Assembly: GCF_030687295.1 (NCBI RefSeq)
Contig: NZ_CP117425.1
Coordinates: forward strand, 806,001 to 870,000
Reading direction: 5' to 3'
Length of the DNA: 64,000 bases
DNA from: Pseudomonas beijingensis
GTDB lineage: Bacteria; Pseudomonadota; Gammaproteobacteria; Pseudomonadales; Pseudomonadaceae
Positions 7,662-16,700 of the stretch are shown here, one piece after another. The position numbers and the translations under genes are program-made. How positions within the stretch are numbered: the stretch's first letter is position 1; each line of letters starts with the position of its first letter. The notes under the pieces are model-generated. The model made no database searches. It had not been told where the DNA came from and worked only from the letters and a program-made list of their open reading frames with translations.

Positions 7662-8798
7662 CTACTGCTCAGCATTACGCCGATGACGATAATCGCTGAC
7701 CGCCTCATACACCGCTTTACGCAACCGATTGATCCCACCAATAGGCCGATGCGCCTCAATCCCAAACCAAGGATTGAACGACTGATTATCACAAGCCAGA
7801 TTCAGCTTGGGCGTATCAAAATCCTGAGCCGGCACCTTAATGCGCGCCACGGTCTCGAACGGCGCATCACTTTCCCGCCATTCAATGCTGGTGTCTTCAA
7901 TCGGCATGTACTTGCTCGGATCCTGACGCTGGATCTGCAAGACAAAACACGCCGGCACCCGGTCTGTGGATAACTGCTGATTCAATGCGCTACGCAAAAA
8001 GTTCGGCAGGTCCTGGTTCTGGGGCGGCAGGATGTAGCTAGGGCAACTGTTCGGATCCGGCGCGACGCGAAACTTGGCGTTGGCCTCGCCAAACTTATAA
8101 GGCGATACCGAGAAATAAGTGGTCTGGGTCGGGCTGGCCGGAGCCGGCGAGAGTGTCGCCAGAGCGATGAACAAATGACGGATCTGCCAACTGCGCGGGT
8201 CCAGGCTCGGAAAAAAAGCCATCGCCTTCTTCCCGTCAGCCTGAGCGGCCACATTCTGACGGTACTCGGCGACATCACTGACAAAGAAGTTCGGATGATT
8301 GAACATCACGAAATCCTGCTCGCCAAATGATTGCCGGTCCGCCAGCAATTGCTTGCCGGGTACATTCATCAGCTTGATCGCCATCCCTCGTGCATCGCGC
8401 AGGCTGTCGAATTGCGGATAAGCATTGCCATTTGACAGGCGGATCGTTGCCTGCCAAGTCTTGCCCGGTTCGGCAAACACGCCTTGGCGCAACGGTACCG
8501 GCAGGTCGCTCGGCACCTGGACTTCGGCCATGACGCAACCATGGGCCTTGGCATGGGCGTCGCGCAGGTAACGCGTGCCTTCGCGGTGCTGATCGACGAT
8601 GCGGATCGCGGTCTGGATGATGTCCTGGGTCATGGCGGCTTCGCCGGGTGCAACCTGTTCCTTGTCCGGGACCGGTCCCCTGTGCTGCCAGGCAAACCAG
8701 GCCGTGGACAGGGCCCAGCCGAGCAACCCGATACCCAGCAGCCACAGGAGCGTCTTGCCTAAAAAGGCGCCGAGGCGCAGCCAGAGGGTGATCAACAT
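7662..8798 (-). CDS. Catalase-family heme protein with N-terminal membrane anchor
   Basis: A 378-aa protein. Residues about 12-36 form a single TM segment, so the rest is probably periplasmic. The catalase core begins near residue 80 with YLRDAHAKAHGCV, holding the distal histidine region, and the heme-side Asn/Phe region is visible in FGEQDFVMFNHPNFFV. It is shorter than true catalases (about 480 aa or more) and belongs to the catalase-related group that includes SrpA and allene-oxide-synthase-like proteins, so peroxidase or lipid-peroxide activity is as likely as catalase. It lies 31 bp after the di-heme cytochrome gene and is almost certainly cotranscribed with it. Translation starts at ATG 8798. 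Confidence 0.8.
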   Translation of the reverse strand: MLITLWLRLGAFLGKTLLWLLGIGLLGWALSTAWFAWQHRGPVPDKEQVAPGEAAMTQDIIQTAIRIVDQHREGTRYLRDAHAKAHGCVMAEVQVPSDLPVPLRQGVFAEPGKTWQATIRLSNGNAYPQFDSLRDARGMAIKLMNVPGKQLLADRQSFGEQDFVMFNHPNFFVSDVAEYRQNVAAQADGKKAMAFFPSLDPRSWQIRHLFIALATLSPAPASPTQTTYFSVSPYKFGEANAKFRVAPDPNSCPSYILPPQNQDLPNFLRSALNQQLSTDRVPACFVLQIQRQDPSKYMPIEDTSIEWRESDAPFETVARIKVPAQDFDTPKLNLACDNQSFNPWFGIEAHRPIGGINRLRKAVYEAVSDYRHRRNAEQ

Positions 8799-8829
8799 GC
8801 CAACATCCTTTTACCGGTGAGGTTCATCA

Positions 8830-10635
8830 TTACAGTTGCGACTCCAATGGCCCGCCCAGCACTTTCAAATACTCCAGCAAAGCCCAGCGCTCCTGCGGTT
8901 GCAGCAAGCGGCCAATGACGCCGTTACCACGCTCGCCTGCGCGGAATTCATGGCCGCCGTTGTGATTGCCGGTAATCCGGGTGTCGAAGAGAAAGCCGTT
9001 GGTGAAGGCTTCGGTGCGATAGCCCAGGTGGCGTGGGTCGTATTCGAAGTTGCCTTTATAGAACGTGGCTGCCCGCTCAGCCTGAGGGGACAGCAGTTGG
9101 TAGATCGTCGGCACCGAGCCGTTGTGCAGGAACGGTGGCGTGGCCCAGACACCCGCCAGCGGCCGGGCCTTGTAGGCACGCAGTTCACGCACGCCAATGG
9201 GCAGGCCGAAGCCGTCCAGGGCCGGGCGCTCGGCGGGGGTGACGCCGGCATCGCGGTAAGCGCGGTTTTCGACGAAGGCGGTGACGTAGGCCAGGCCTTT
9301 GGCGACCGAAAGCCGGCTCAGGTCCAGCGGCTCCGTCGGGGTCGGGTGCAGTTGCACGTCCAGCTTCGCCAGCTCGGCCGGGTCCCACTGCAGGCTGGTC
9401 AGGTCGAAGCGGTGGTCGGCGATGTTATTGGCGGTGCCCGGGTCGGTGCCGATCACCTGCACGGGCAGCATGTGCAATTGCTGCATCGGCCTGTCAGGCC
9501 CCTGGACCACTTTGGGCACATGGCAGCCGGCGCAGTTTTCGGCGAACAGGGCCCGGCCCTTGGCGGCCAGCGGTTTATCGATCGTTCCCAGCAACGCTTC
9601 CGGCCACACGGGTGGTTTGAGCAGTTGCAGGGTCTCTTCGATCTTGTTCAAGTCACGCACGCGCACGCTGGAAGGGTATCGCGCGTCGCCCTGCAGCGGT
9701 TTGCCCTGGGCGTCGAAGAAATTCAGTGTCGCGCCGACCCCCAGCGCTTCACCAACGTTGCGGGCCATCGGTTGTTGGGCCGATCCGTTCCACTGCACCC
9801 AGTCGAAGGTCCACATTTCCCACAACTGCGGGTAATCCACCGGAGCGTTGGCGACCCGGTAGTTTTCCGCCGAGATGGCGTCGCCGAAGCTGGCATTGGC
9901 GATGCGGCCGAAGGCGTCGGTACGCCCGGGGCCTTCTTCGGTGGGGTAGAGGCCGCGGTGGGTGTCGTTCCAGGCCGCCTTGAGGAACGTGTCCAGGGAA
10001 ACCTTGAACGCCTTGCGCAATTCTTCGTGGCGGGCGTCGTAGTCCTTGCCCAGTACCTGGCGGGCGAAGCGTTCGAATTTCCAAGGGTTGTAGTAGGTAG
10101 ACGCCAGACTGGCGACCAGTGCCTGTCCGAAACTGCCACCGCGTAGCGTAGGAACACTGGAAGGCAGAACGTGTTGGGCCGAGCCGCCATCGATCCGTAT
10201 CGCCTGGCCCTTGAAGCGCAATTCTCCGGTATGACACGCCGCGCAGGTGATATCCAGGAATTGGTCGGTGCTGCCCGGGTTCTGGTGTCGGGCAAACCCT
10301 ACCGGCAAGTTGCCGGGATTGTCGGGCGAGGCTTTCTTTGCCGGGTCGATCAGGAAGCCAAAGCGCGCCAGATACTCCGGCGAGGCGAAGCGTTGTTGCG
10401 AAAACGGCAATTCGAGGGCGGTGAACCAGTCGTAGCGCAGGCCTTTGACCTGGGTGCCCTGGGGCGTGAAGTAATACGTCTGGCGCTCGGCGGCGCTCCA
10501 TTGGTCCAGGTAGTGCACCTGTTCGACGGGCGTATAGAACGGCAAGCGAGGATTGGCGACGTAATACAGCACCACGGCCACGGCGACGATCAGCAGTGTG
10601 AGAAGCAGCAAGAGAATGCGAGAGAGAAGGCGCAC
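8830..10635 (-). CDS. Membrane-anchored di-heme cytochrome c (peroxidase-like)
   Basis: A 601-aa protein with an N-terminal TM anchor (residues about 5-26) and two c-type heme sites, CAACH near residue 131 and CAGCH near residue 367. The C-terminal motif region WATPPFLHNGSVPTIYQLL is typical of large di-heme cytochromes related to bacterial cytochrome c peroxidase. It should face the periplasm and pass electrons between the quinone/cytochrome pool and a peroxide-type substrate. It is the first gene of an operon with the catalase-like protein, so the two probably form one peroxide-handling unit. Confidence 0.85.
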   Translation of the reverse strand: MRLLSRILLLLLTLLIVAVAVVLYYVANPRLPFYTPVEQVHYLDQWSAAERQTYYFTPQGTQVKGLRYDWFTALELPFSQQRFASPEYLARFGFLIDPAKKASPDNPGNLPVGFARHQNPGSTDQFLDITCAACHTGELRFKGQAIRIDGGSAQHVLPSSVPTLRGGSFGQALVASLASTYYNPWKFERFARQVLGKDYDARHEELRKAFKVSLDTFLKAAWNDTHRGLYPTEEGPGRTDAFGRIANASFGDAISAENYRVANAPVDYPQLWEMWTFDWVQWNGSAQQPMARNVGEALGVGATLNFFDAQGKPLQGDARYPSSVRVRDLNKIEETLQLLKPPVWPEALLGTIDKPLAAKGRALFAENCAGCHVPKVVQGPDRPMQQLHMLPVQVIGTDPGTANNIADHRFDLTSLQWDPAELAKLDVQLHPTPTEPLDLSRLSVAKGLAYVTAFVENRAYRDAGVTPAERPALDGFGLPIGVRELRAYKARPLAGVWATPPFLHNGSVPTIYQLLSPQAERAATFYKGNFEYDPRHLGYRTEAFTNGFLFDTRITGNHNGGHEFRAGERGNGVIGRLLQPQERWALLEYLKVLGGPLESQL

Positions 10636-10904
10636 GGTAACGTCCTTGTTTTTTTGATAAGCCCTTATGCCTCAGTGCTGCGCGCCGGGCAAGTGGCCAT
10701 TACCCTTGGCCTGTGAGGGAGGGGCAATGTATCCCTGTACGTAACAGATGACAGATGCTTCATTTGTCCAGGATTAAAAAGCGTTTGCGGACCTGAACTT
10801 ATCATCACTTTGTGGCTCACATGCCGGTAGCCATTGGTCGTGGCCGCCTGATAAGCTCGCGGCTTTATTCGATTGCCCTTTAGGCGCATGAACAAGGAAA
10901 TAGC

Positions 10905-11618
10905 ATGAAACAGCATCGGTTGGCGGCGGCGGTGGCCCTGGTTGGCCTGGTACTCGCGGGTTGCGACTCGCAGACCAGCGTAGAGCTGAAAACCCCGGCG
11001 CAGAAAGCTTCCTACGGTATCGGCCTGAACATGGGCAAAAGCCTGGCTCAGGAAGGTATGGATGACCTGGACTCCAAAGCAGTTGCCCAGGGCATCGAAG
11101 ATGCCGTCGGCAAGAAAGAACAGAAGCTGAAAGACGAAGAACTGGTCGAAGCCTTTGCCGCGCTGCAAAAGCGTGCCGAAGAGCGCATGGCCAAGATGAG
11201 CGAAGAGTCGGCAGCCGCCGGCAAGAAATTCCTCGAGGAAAACGGCAAGAAAGCCGGTGTCACCACCACCGCTTCCGGCCTGCAATACGAAGTGGTCAAG
11301 AAAGCCGATGGCGCGCAGCCTAAGCCGACCGACGTAGTGACCGTTCACTACACCGGCAAGCTGACCAACGGCACCGTGTTCGACAGCTCCGTTGAGCGTG
11401 GCAGCCCGATTGACCTGCCGGTTAGCGGCGTGATCCCGGGTTGGGTCGAAGGTCTGCAACTGATGCACGTCGGCGAGAAGTACAAGTTGTACATCCCGAG
11501 CGACCTGGCCTACGGCGCCCAGAGCCCGAGCCCGGCCATTCCGGCCAACTCGGTTCTGGTGTTCGACCTGGAACTGCTGGCGATCAAGGATCCGGCAAAA
11601 GAAGACGCAGCCAAGTAA
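10905..11618 (+). CDS. FKBP-type peptidyl-prolyl isomerase, lipoprotein
   Basis: A 237-aa protein with a lipobox at LVLAGC (Cys20), so it is lipid-anchored in the envelope. Residues about 28-115 form the helical Mip/FkpA-type dimerisation domain (an FKBP_N with TPAQKASYGIGLNMGKSL), and residues about 125-230 form the FKBP catalytic domain with VHYTGKLTNGTVFDSS, PGWVEGLQLM and IPSDLAYG. It should catalyse proline cis-trans isomerisation during folding of exported proteins. The ATG at 10905 follows AAGGAAAT. It is monocistronic, with a stem-loop just downstream. Confidence 0.93.
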   Translation: MKQHRLAAAVALVGLVLAGCDSQTSVELKTPAQKASYGIGLNMGKSLAQEGMDDLDSKAVAQGIEDAVGKKEQKLKDEELVEAFAALQKRAEERMAKMSEESAAAGKKFLEENGKKAGVTTTASGLQYEVVKKADGAQPKPTDVVTVHYTGKLTNGTVFDSSVERGSPIDLPVSGVIPGWVEGLQLMHVGEKYKLYIPSDLAYGAQSPSPAIPANSVLVFDLELLAIKDPAKEDAAK

Positions 11619-11633
11619 TCGCGTCTGCTATAA

Positions 11634-11665
11634 CGACAACGCCTCGCTTATGCGGGGCGTTGTCG
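11634..11665 (+). terminator. Stem-loop after the FKBP gene
   Basis: CGACAACGCC and GGCGTTGTCG form a 10-bp perfect stem 16 bp after the stop codon. There is no T tract, so it may act mainly as a 3' mRNA stabiliser. Confidence 0.55.
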
Positions 11666-11796
11666 CATCTGGGCGGCGGCAAATGGCAAAAAAACCGAAC
11701 GCATAAGGCAGGCTACAGTCATAGGCAGTACAGGCGCTGCTCTAGACGCAGTCAGCCGGTCAAGTCAATGAAATATTGGGTTTTTTTATGTGAGTA

Positions 11797-11820
11797 AAAA
11801 ACGCCCGATCTAAGCCGGGC
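11797..11820 (-). terminator. Leftward rho-independent terminator-like element
   Basis: Read on the minus strand, GCCCGGCTTAGATCGGGC is followed by GTTTTTT. The hairpin with U-tract points left, yet both flanking genes are on the plus strand, so any transcript it ends would be non-coding or antisense. Confidence 0.4.
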
Positions 11821-11868
11821 CCTTATGAAACGGGGGCTTCAGCGGTGAAATGCAGCTCTGTTCACAAG

Positions 11869-11893
11869 GTTATCCACAATTTGTGTGGATAAC
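11869..11893. promoter_or_regulatory. Inverted pair of consensus DnaA boxes
   Basis: TTATCCACA (11870-11878) and TGTGGATAA (11884-11892) are two exact consensus DnaA boxes facing each other across 5 bp, in a 25-bp palindrome. It ends 18 bp before the start codon of the YkvA gene, so DnaA binding would overlap its promoter or leader. The same palindrome could also fold as an RNA hairpin. Confidence 0.55.
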
Positions 11894-11911
11894 ATTTCAG
11901 TGGGAGAAAAA

Positions 11912-12367
11912 ATGAAGGCCCCGTGGAATTTTGCGCGATTTCTGCCCTTGGCAGGCCGCCTGCTGGCCCGCGGTCGATTGCCGACGTTGCTCTTCGCCGT
12001 CGCCAGCAAAGGTGCCCGGGAGGGCGGGCGGCTGGGCAAGCTCAAGGAGGACCTGCGCCTGTTGCAGGCCCTGTGCCTGGCCTATTGGCGCGGCGAATAC
12101 CGTGCGGTCAGCGCCAAGTCGATGTTGTCGGTAGTGGCCGGCCTCATGTACTTCCTCAGCCCCCTGGATGCGATTCCCGACCTTTTGCCGATGTTTGGCA
12201 TGTTCGACGACATCGCCGTGCTGGCGTGGGTCATGAAAACCCTCGACGTTGAACTCGAGGCATTCCGCGCCTGGCGTTATCGGCAATCCCCCGAGAAACT
12301 GGCCCAGGTCGAAAGGCTTCCCGATACCCCGGAACAACTCCAGCTCCAAGGCCAGAAAAAGCCCTGA
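11912..12367 (+). CDS. YkvA family protein (DUF1232)
   Basis: A 151-aa protein. The DUF1232 core is at residues about 60-105: YRAVSAKSMLSVVAGLMYF followed by the family hallmark LSPLDAIPDLLPMFGMFDD, a membrane-associated hairpin. The function is unknown; members are found singly in many bacteria. I chose ATG 11912, preceded by GGGAG at 6-7 bp; an upstream GTG at 11885 lies inside the DnaA-box palindrome and is unlikely. The short interval containing two DnaA boxes in front of it is unusual. Confidence 0.8.
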   Translation: MKAPWNFARFLPLAGRLLARGRLPTLLFAVASKGAREGGRLGKLKEDLRLLQALCLAYWRGEYRAVSAKSMLSVVAGLMYFLSPLDAIPDLLPMFGMFDDIAVLAWVMKTLDVELEAFRAWRYRQSPEKLAQVERLPDTPEQLQLQGQKKP

Positions 12368-12469
12368 TCCCCTGAGAATTCATCACCCCGCGACCTTAGC
12401 CAGCATTTAGGATTACACTTCCAAGGAAAAAGGCTGACTCGCTAAGTGTTGTTGTCCTACGGGGTAGAC

Positions 12470-12811
12470 ATGGATATTCAAATCATCACACGTGACGGAG
12501 AGCCCGAGTACGCGGTTTTGCCGTGGGATCAGTACCAAGCGTTGTTGAAAGCAGCAGGCATCGATCAAGCTCCGCCGCGCGAAGCGACAGTCCGTCACGC
12601 GGCGGCACCCGGCCAGGTTCTCCCTGGCCTGGATCAATTACGCAGTTTGCGCGAAGGGAAGGGCATCGTCATTGAGGCGTTGGCCCGCACGGTAGGTATC
12701 AGCCCGTCTTATCTGGCCTTGATCGAGAGCGGCGAGCGACAGCCCGATGCCGCGATTCGGCGCAGTTTGGCCTGGGAGTTGACGGTGCCGGGTTGGAGGG
12801 AAGAATCGTGA
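12470..12811 (+). CDS. XRE-family helix-turn-helix protein
   Basis: A 113-aa protein. The N-terminal part (MDIQIITRDGEPEYAVLPW, residues 1-35) resembles the short N-terminal region seen in some antitoxin-like regulators. The C-terminal half is an HTH_3 domain: LDQLRSLREGKGI, ALARTVGISPSYLALIESGERQPD. The start at 12470 follows GGGG; an in-frame TTG at 12446 is less likely. It overlaps the next gene by 4 bp (GTGA) and heads a three-gene operon. It might autoregulate, but no operator is evident. Confidence 0.8.
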   Translation: MDIQIITRDGEPEYAVLPWDQYQALLKAAGIDQAPPREATVRHAAAPGQVLPGLDQLRSLREGKGIVIEALARTVGISPSYLALIESGERQPDAAIRRSLAWELTVPGWREES

Positions 12812-13179
12812 GCGTACGCATCAGTCGGCAGCATTGGGATGGGTTGTTGGGTGAGTTGGACCAGGCGCGTCGCCAGCGCCATTTATTGACTTACCGCGCC
12901 TTGCTGGAGCGCTTGCAGCTGCCCAGCCCGGCCATGCAGACCTTGACCGCGGCCCTTGAACACCTGGCGGCGCTGGACGCCCGGGCAGAACAGCCGTTGC
13001 GCAGTTCCCTGGTGATCAGCCAGGGTGCGAGCCGGTTGCCGCGCACGGGGTTCTTCGAGTGTGTTGAACGCCTGGGCCGTTTTTCCGGGCCTTCCGATGG
13101 GGTGGCCGCCGCCTCTTGGCACGCTTCGGAAGTGGTCCGGGTGTTTGAATACGAATACCCCGAGTCGGCGGAGGCCTGA
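12808..13179 (+). CDS. Conserved-looking protein of unknown function
   Basis: A 123-aa protein I do not recognise. It is mostly helical and charged at the N terminus (ISRQHWDGLLGELDQARRQR), with a middle helix of leucines and alanines and a C-terminal part rich in small residues. No signal peptide or TM segment is seen. The GTG start at 12808 overlaps the stop of the XRE gene (GTGA) and has GGAGGGAAG upstream, so translation is coupled. The following gene begins directly after its stop. Confidence 0.6.
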   Translation: MSVRISRQHWDGLLGELDQARRQRHLLTYRALLERLQLPSPAMQTLTAALEHLAALDARAEQPLRSSLVISQGASRLPRTGFFECVERLGRFSGPSDGVAAASWHASEVVRVFEYEYPESAEA

Positions 13180-13581
13180 GTGCTCTGGCGACTCAAGGCG
13201 CGGCTCGGTTACTGGCTGGCGCGTCGGTTGTTTCACTGGTCCTGGTTCGTCCGCCAGCCGCGTGGTTGGGCCTGGCTCGAGGGCCAGTTCTCCCGCATGG
13301 CGAACCTGGGTGATGTCGGTGCGCAAAGCTTTTATGGGCACATCCTCACGTTTCGCGGCCAAGGGCTGGGCGCCCGTGAAGAAGGAGTGCGCCTGCTGCG
13401 ATTGGCGGCATTGGCCGGTGATGGCAAGGCCGCCTACCAGATCGGCGTGATCAGCCTGGCCGGTACCACCAGCAAAGCGCCGGACCCGGTCGAGGCGGCA
13501 CGCTGGTGGACCTTGGCGGCGAAAGCCGGGCACCCGTTGGCCGAGATCAAGCTCAAGGCCCTCGAAGCGCGCGATCTCTAG
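13180..13581 (+). CDS. Sel1-like repeat protein
   Basis: A 133-aa protein with a basic, tryptophan-rich N terminus (residues 1-40) followed by two SEL1/TPR-like repeats: the one around EEGVRLLRLAALAGDGKAAY and the one around DPVEAARWWTLAAKAGHPLA. Such short Sel1 proteins act as protein-binding scaffolds. The GTG start at 13180 directly follows the upstream stop codon, so the gene is translationally coupled and is the last of the XRE operon. A single consensus DnaA box follows the stop. Confidence 0.75.
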   Translation: MLWRLKARLGYWLARRLFHWSWFVRQPRGWAWLEGQFSRMANLGDVGAQSFYGHILTFRGQGLGAREEGVRLLRLAALAGDGKAAYQIGVISLAGTTSKAPDPVEAARWWTLAAKAGHPLAEIKLKALEARDL

Positions 13582-13583
13582 CG

Positions 13584-13592
13584 TTATCCACA
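13584..13592 (+). promoter_or_regulatory. Consensus DnaA box
   Basis: TTATCCACA, an exact match, 3 bp after the stop codon of the Sel1-like gene and 1.7 kb from the inverted pair at 11869-11893. A single 9-mer could be chance. Confidence 0.35.
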
Positions 13593-13720
13593 GGCTATTC
13601 GTTGTGCAGTTGGGCGAATTTAGCGAATCGCCCTACATCCTTTGTCCCGTTCCCCTGACTTAATTCCCCCGTCATCCCCGGCACAGTCTCGCGCTCCCTG
13701 AGTGCTGCGAGACGCTGCCC

Positions 13721-13768
13721 ATGTTCGACCGTTTTTTCCTGCCGGCCCTTGCGCGAGCCCTGTCCTGA
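13721..13768 (+). other. Possible 15-codon leader ORF overlapping the rhs start
   Basis: ATG at 13721 opens a 15-residue peptide (MFDRFFLPALARALS) whose TGA overlaps the rhs ATG as TGATG. Such an overlap would couple translation. The ribosome site for the leader itself is weak, so this is only a candidate. Confidence 0.3.
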
Positions 13769-16700
13769 TGGAGCAGGTGAGCCGTATCGAGCAGGAACTC
13801 GACAGCTTCAAAGACACCCTGTCGGTCTACCGCGAGCAACTCGAACGCTGGTACAGCCGGGCGGCGGACCGGGCCAGCCATGCGGTCGACTTGCCCTCGC
13901 TGATGGGCATGGAGCGGTTGATCCGCTTCGGCGACAGCACCACCGCCGTCAGCACGGGTGACGATGATTTCCTCTCCACGGTCGTCCAGTGCCCCCTGGG
14001 CGGGGTGATGACGATCGAGAGCAAGTTCGAGTCGGTGTACGACATCCCGCTGGGCGGCATCGTGGTGGATGTGGTGGCGGTGGACAGCGGCGAGGTGACG
14101 CCGGTCACCTTGGACGCCCAGGGTCTCGGGACCTTCAAGGGGGAGGCGGGCAAGTCCTATCGGGTGCATGTCCAGGGCGAGGTGTCTCCCCGGCACATCG
14201 AGAGCCTGTTTTCTTCCTACGATGGCTTGACCCGCGATCTGACGGACTGGCTACGGGGCGAGTGGCAAGGCTTCAAGCCGCGATGGGCCCAGCAGTCCTT
14301 GGCGACATCGGCGGCTGCGGTGGGGAACGGGTTGCTCGCTGGCAGTTGGGCGGCGATCGAGGGGGTGTGGGACAGCATCAGCCTGCTGTCGGACATCCTC
14401 AAGGATCCCGGTCAGTTTGTAGAGCGGTTGGGCGAAAGCGCCAAGCAGCTGGAGGACCTGGCGGAAAAAGCACCGCAACTGATGGCCAGGCTGCAACTGC
14501 TGGCCAGCGATGAAGCGGCGTTGTGCCTATTGGTGCGCACCGCCAGTCTCTGGTTGGACATGTTGCCGCCCAGTGAGGTTGCCGGCGAAACGGCCGAAGC
14601 ACTCTCGACCGTGGTGGTGCAGTTGGTGATCGACTTGCTGATCGGCGTGGTCTTGACCTTTGCCGGGGCGGGCGCTGGGATCGCCTATCTATCGATGCGG
14701 TTGGCCAGGCACGGCGCTAGCCTGCTGAACGCCGTGCAGCGTTTCGTCAAGGCGATCTTCGCGGTGGTCAACGGCTTCATGACCTACGTGGACCGCTACA
14801 AAACCGTGGCGGTACGCGGCATCGCGGCGGGAATAAAAAAAGGTCGGATGCAACTGCGCTGGGATGCACAGCGCAACACCACGCTGAAAAAACACGAACC
14901 CCACGACGACGCCCCCGCCCAATCGAAAAACCCCAACGGCGACAGCGCCGACACCGCGGCCCAGACCCAGACCAGCGGCTGCCCGGTGTCGATGGTCACC
15001 GGCGAAGAACTGCTGACCCTGGACGACGGCACCCTCGATGGCCGCTTGCCGTTTGTCTTCACCCGCTTGTACCGCACCAGCGCCGCCGACCTGGACGTCG
15101 GCCTCGGCCGCGGCTGGAGCCATGCCCTGGCCCATCGCCTTTTGATCGAAGGCGAGGAGGTCATCTGGATCGACCAGGAAAACCGCCGCACCACCTTCCC
15201 CCGGCCCACCACCCAGCGTCCGGCGATCCACAACAGCCTGGCCCGCTCGGCAATCTACCTGGGCACCGAGGCGGACGAACTGATCGTCGCCCAGCCCGGC
15301 GAAAACGTCCCTTTCCTACACTTTCGCGACGGCCATCTGATCGCCCTCAGCGACCGCTACGACAATCGCCTGACCCTCCAGCGCAACATCCACGGCGACA
15401 TCAGCCGCCTGGACAACGGCGCCGGGCGTTCCCTGCGCCTGCGTTACGAACAGCGCCACCTGATCGCCGTCGACTACCAGAGCTTCCACCCGGCTATCAC
15501 CCTCGACGAAGCCTGGCGGACCGAACAGACGTTGGTGTCCTACCGCTACGACGGACGTTTCCGACTGATCGAAGCGACCAATGCCGCCGGTGAAAGCGAA
15601 CGCTACGACTACGACGACCAGCACGTCATCCTCCAGCGGCAACTGGCCGGCGGGGCGAGTTTTTATTGGGAGTGGCAAGGCGTCGGGGCGGCGTCCCGCT
15701 GCGTCCGGCATTGGGCCTCGTTTGCGCAGATGGACAGCCGCTACACCTGGGGCGAGGACGGCAGCGTCACGGTCCGGCACCTGGATGGCAGCCAGGAAGT
15801 GTATGTCCACGACGATGGGGCGCGGCTGGTGCGCAAGGTCGAGCCCGACGGCGGCGAGCACCTCAAGACCTATGACGAACAGGGCCGGTTGATCGCCGAA
15901 CAGGACCCGCTGGGGGCGGTCAGCGAATACCGCTACGACGAAGTCGGACGGCTAGTGGCGCTGATTCCTCCGGACGAGGCGCCAACGTCCTACGAATACC
16001 GCAACGGTTTCCTGCATACCCGTTCCCGTGGCAAAGCCGTGTGGACCTACCGGCGCAATGCCCGGGGCGATGTGATCGTCAGCATCGACCCGCACGGCCA
16101 GCGTACGGAATATGCCTACGACGCCCATGGGCAACTGCTGGCGCGGTACGACCCGGACGGTGGCGAACATCGCTTCACCTGGAGTCGCCTGGGCCAACTG
16201 ACCGAAGAGACCCTGCCCGACGGCGGTCGCCGGTGTTTTGCCTACGACGCCCTGGGACGTTTGCTCAGCCGTCGGGACGAACACGGCGCCCTCACGCACT
16301 ACCAATGGGACGCCGTCGGCCGCCTGCTGCAAGTGACCCTGCCCACCGGCGCCACCCGGGCCTGGAGCTACAACGCCTACGGCAAGGTCATCGCCGAGCG
16401 TGACGAGCAGGGCCGGACCACCCGCTACGAATACGCCGACGACCTGCACCTGGTCAGCCGCCGCCTGAACCCCGACGGCAGCGAGGTGAAGTATCGCTAC
16501 GACTCGGCGCGGCTGTTGCTGACGGAAATTGAAAACGAATCCGGCGAAAAATATCAGCTGGACTACACGCCCAACGGCTTGATCCGACAGCAGATCGGCT
16601 TCGACGGCCAACGCACCGCCTACGCCTACGACCTCAACGGCCACCTGCTGGAAAAAACCGAGCACGGCGAGGACGGCTTGCAATTGGTCACCCGGTACCA

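Noticed and set aside
8836..10146. Open frame of 436 codons opposite the di-heme cytochrome gene
   Set aside because: Shadow of a gene with two clear heme motifs; translation has no known features.
11869..13592. Chromosomal or plasmid replication origin because of DnaA boxes
   Set aside because: No dnaA, dnaN, gidA or rep gene, no AT-rich unwinding region or iteron array, and only three boxes in 1.7 kb.
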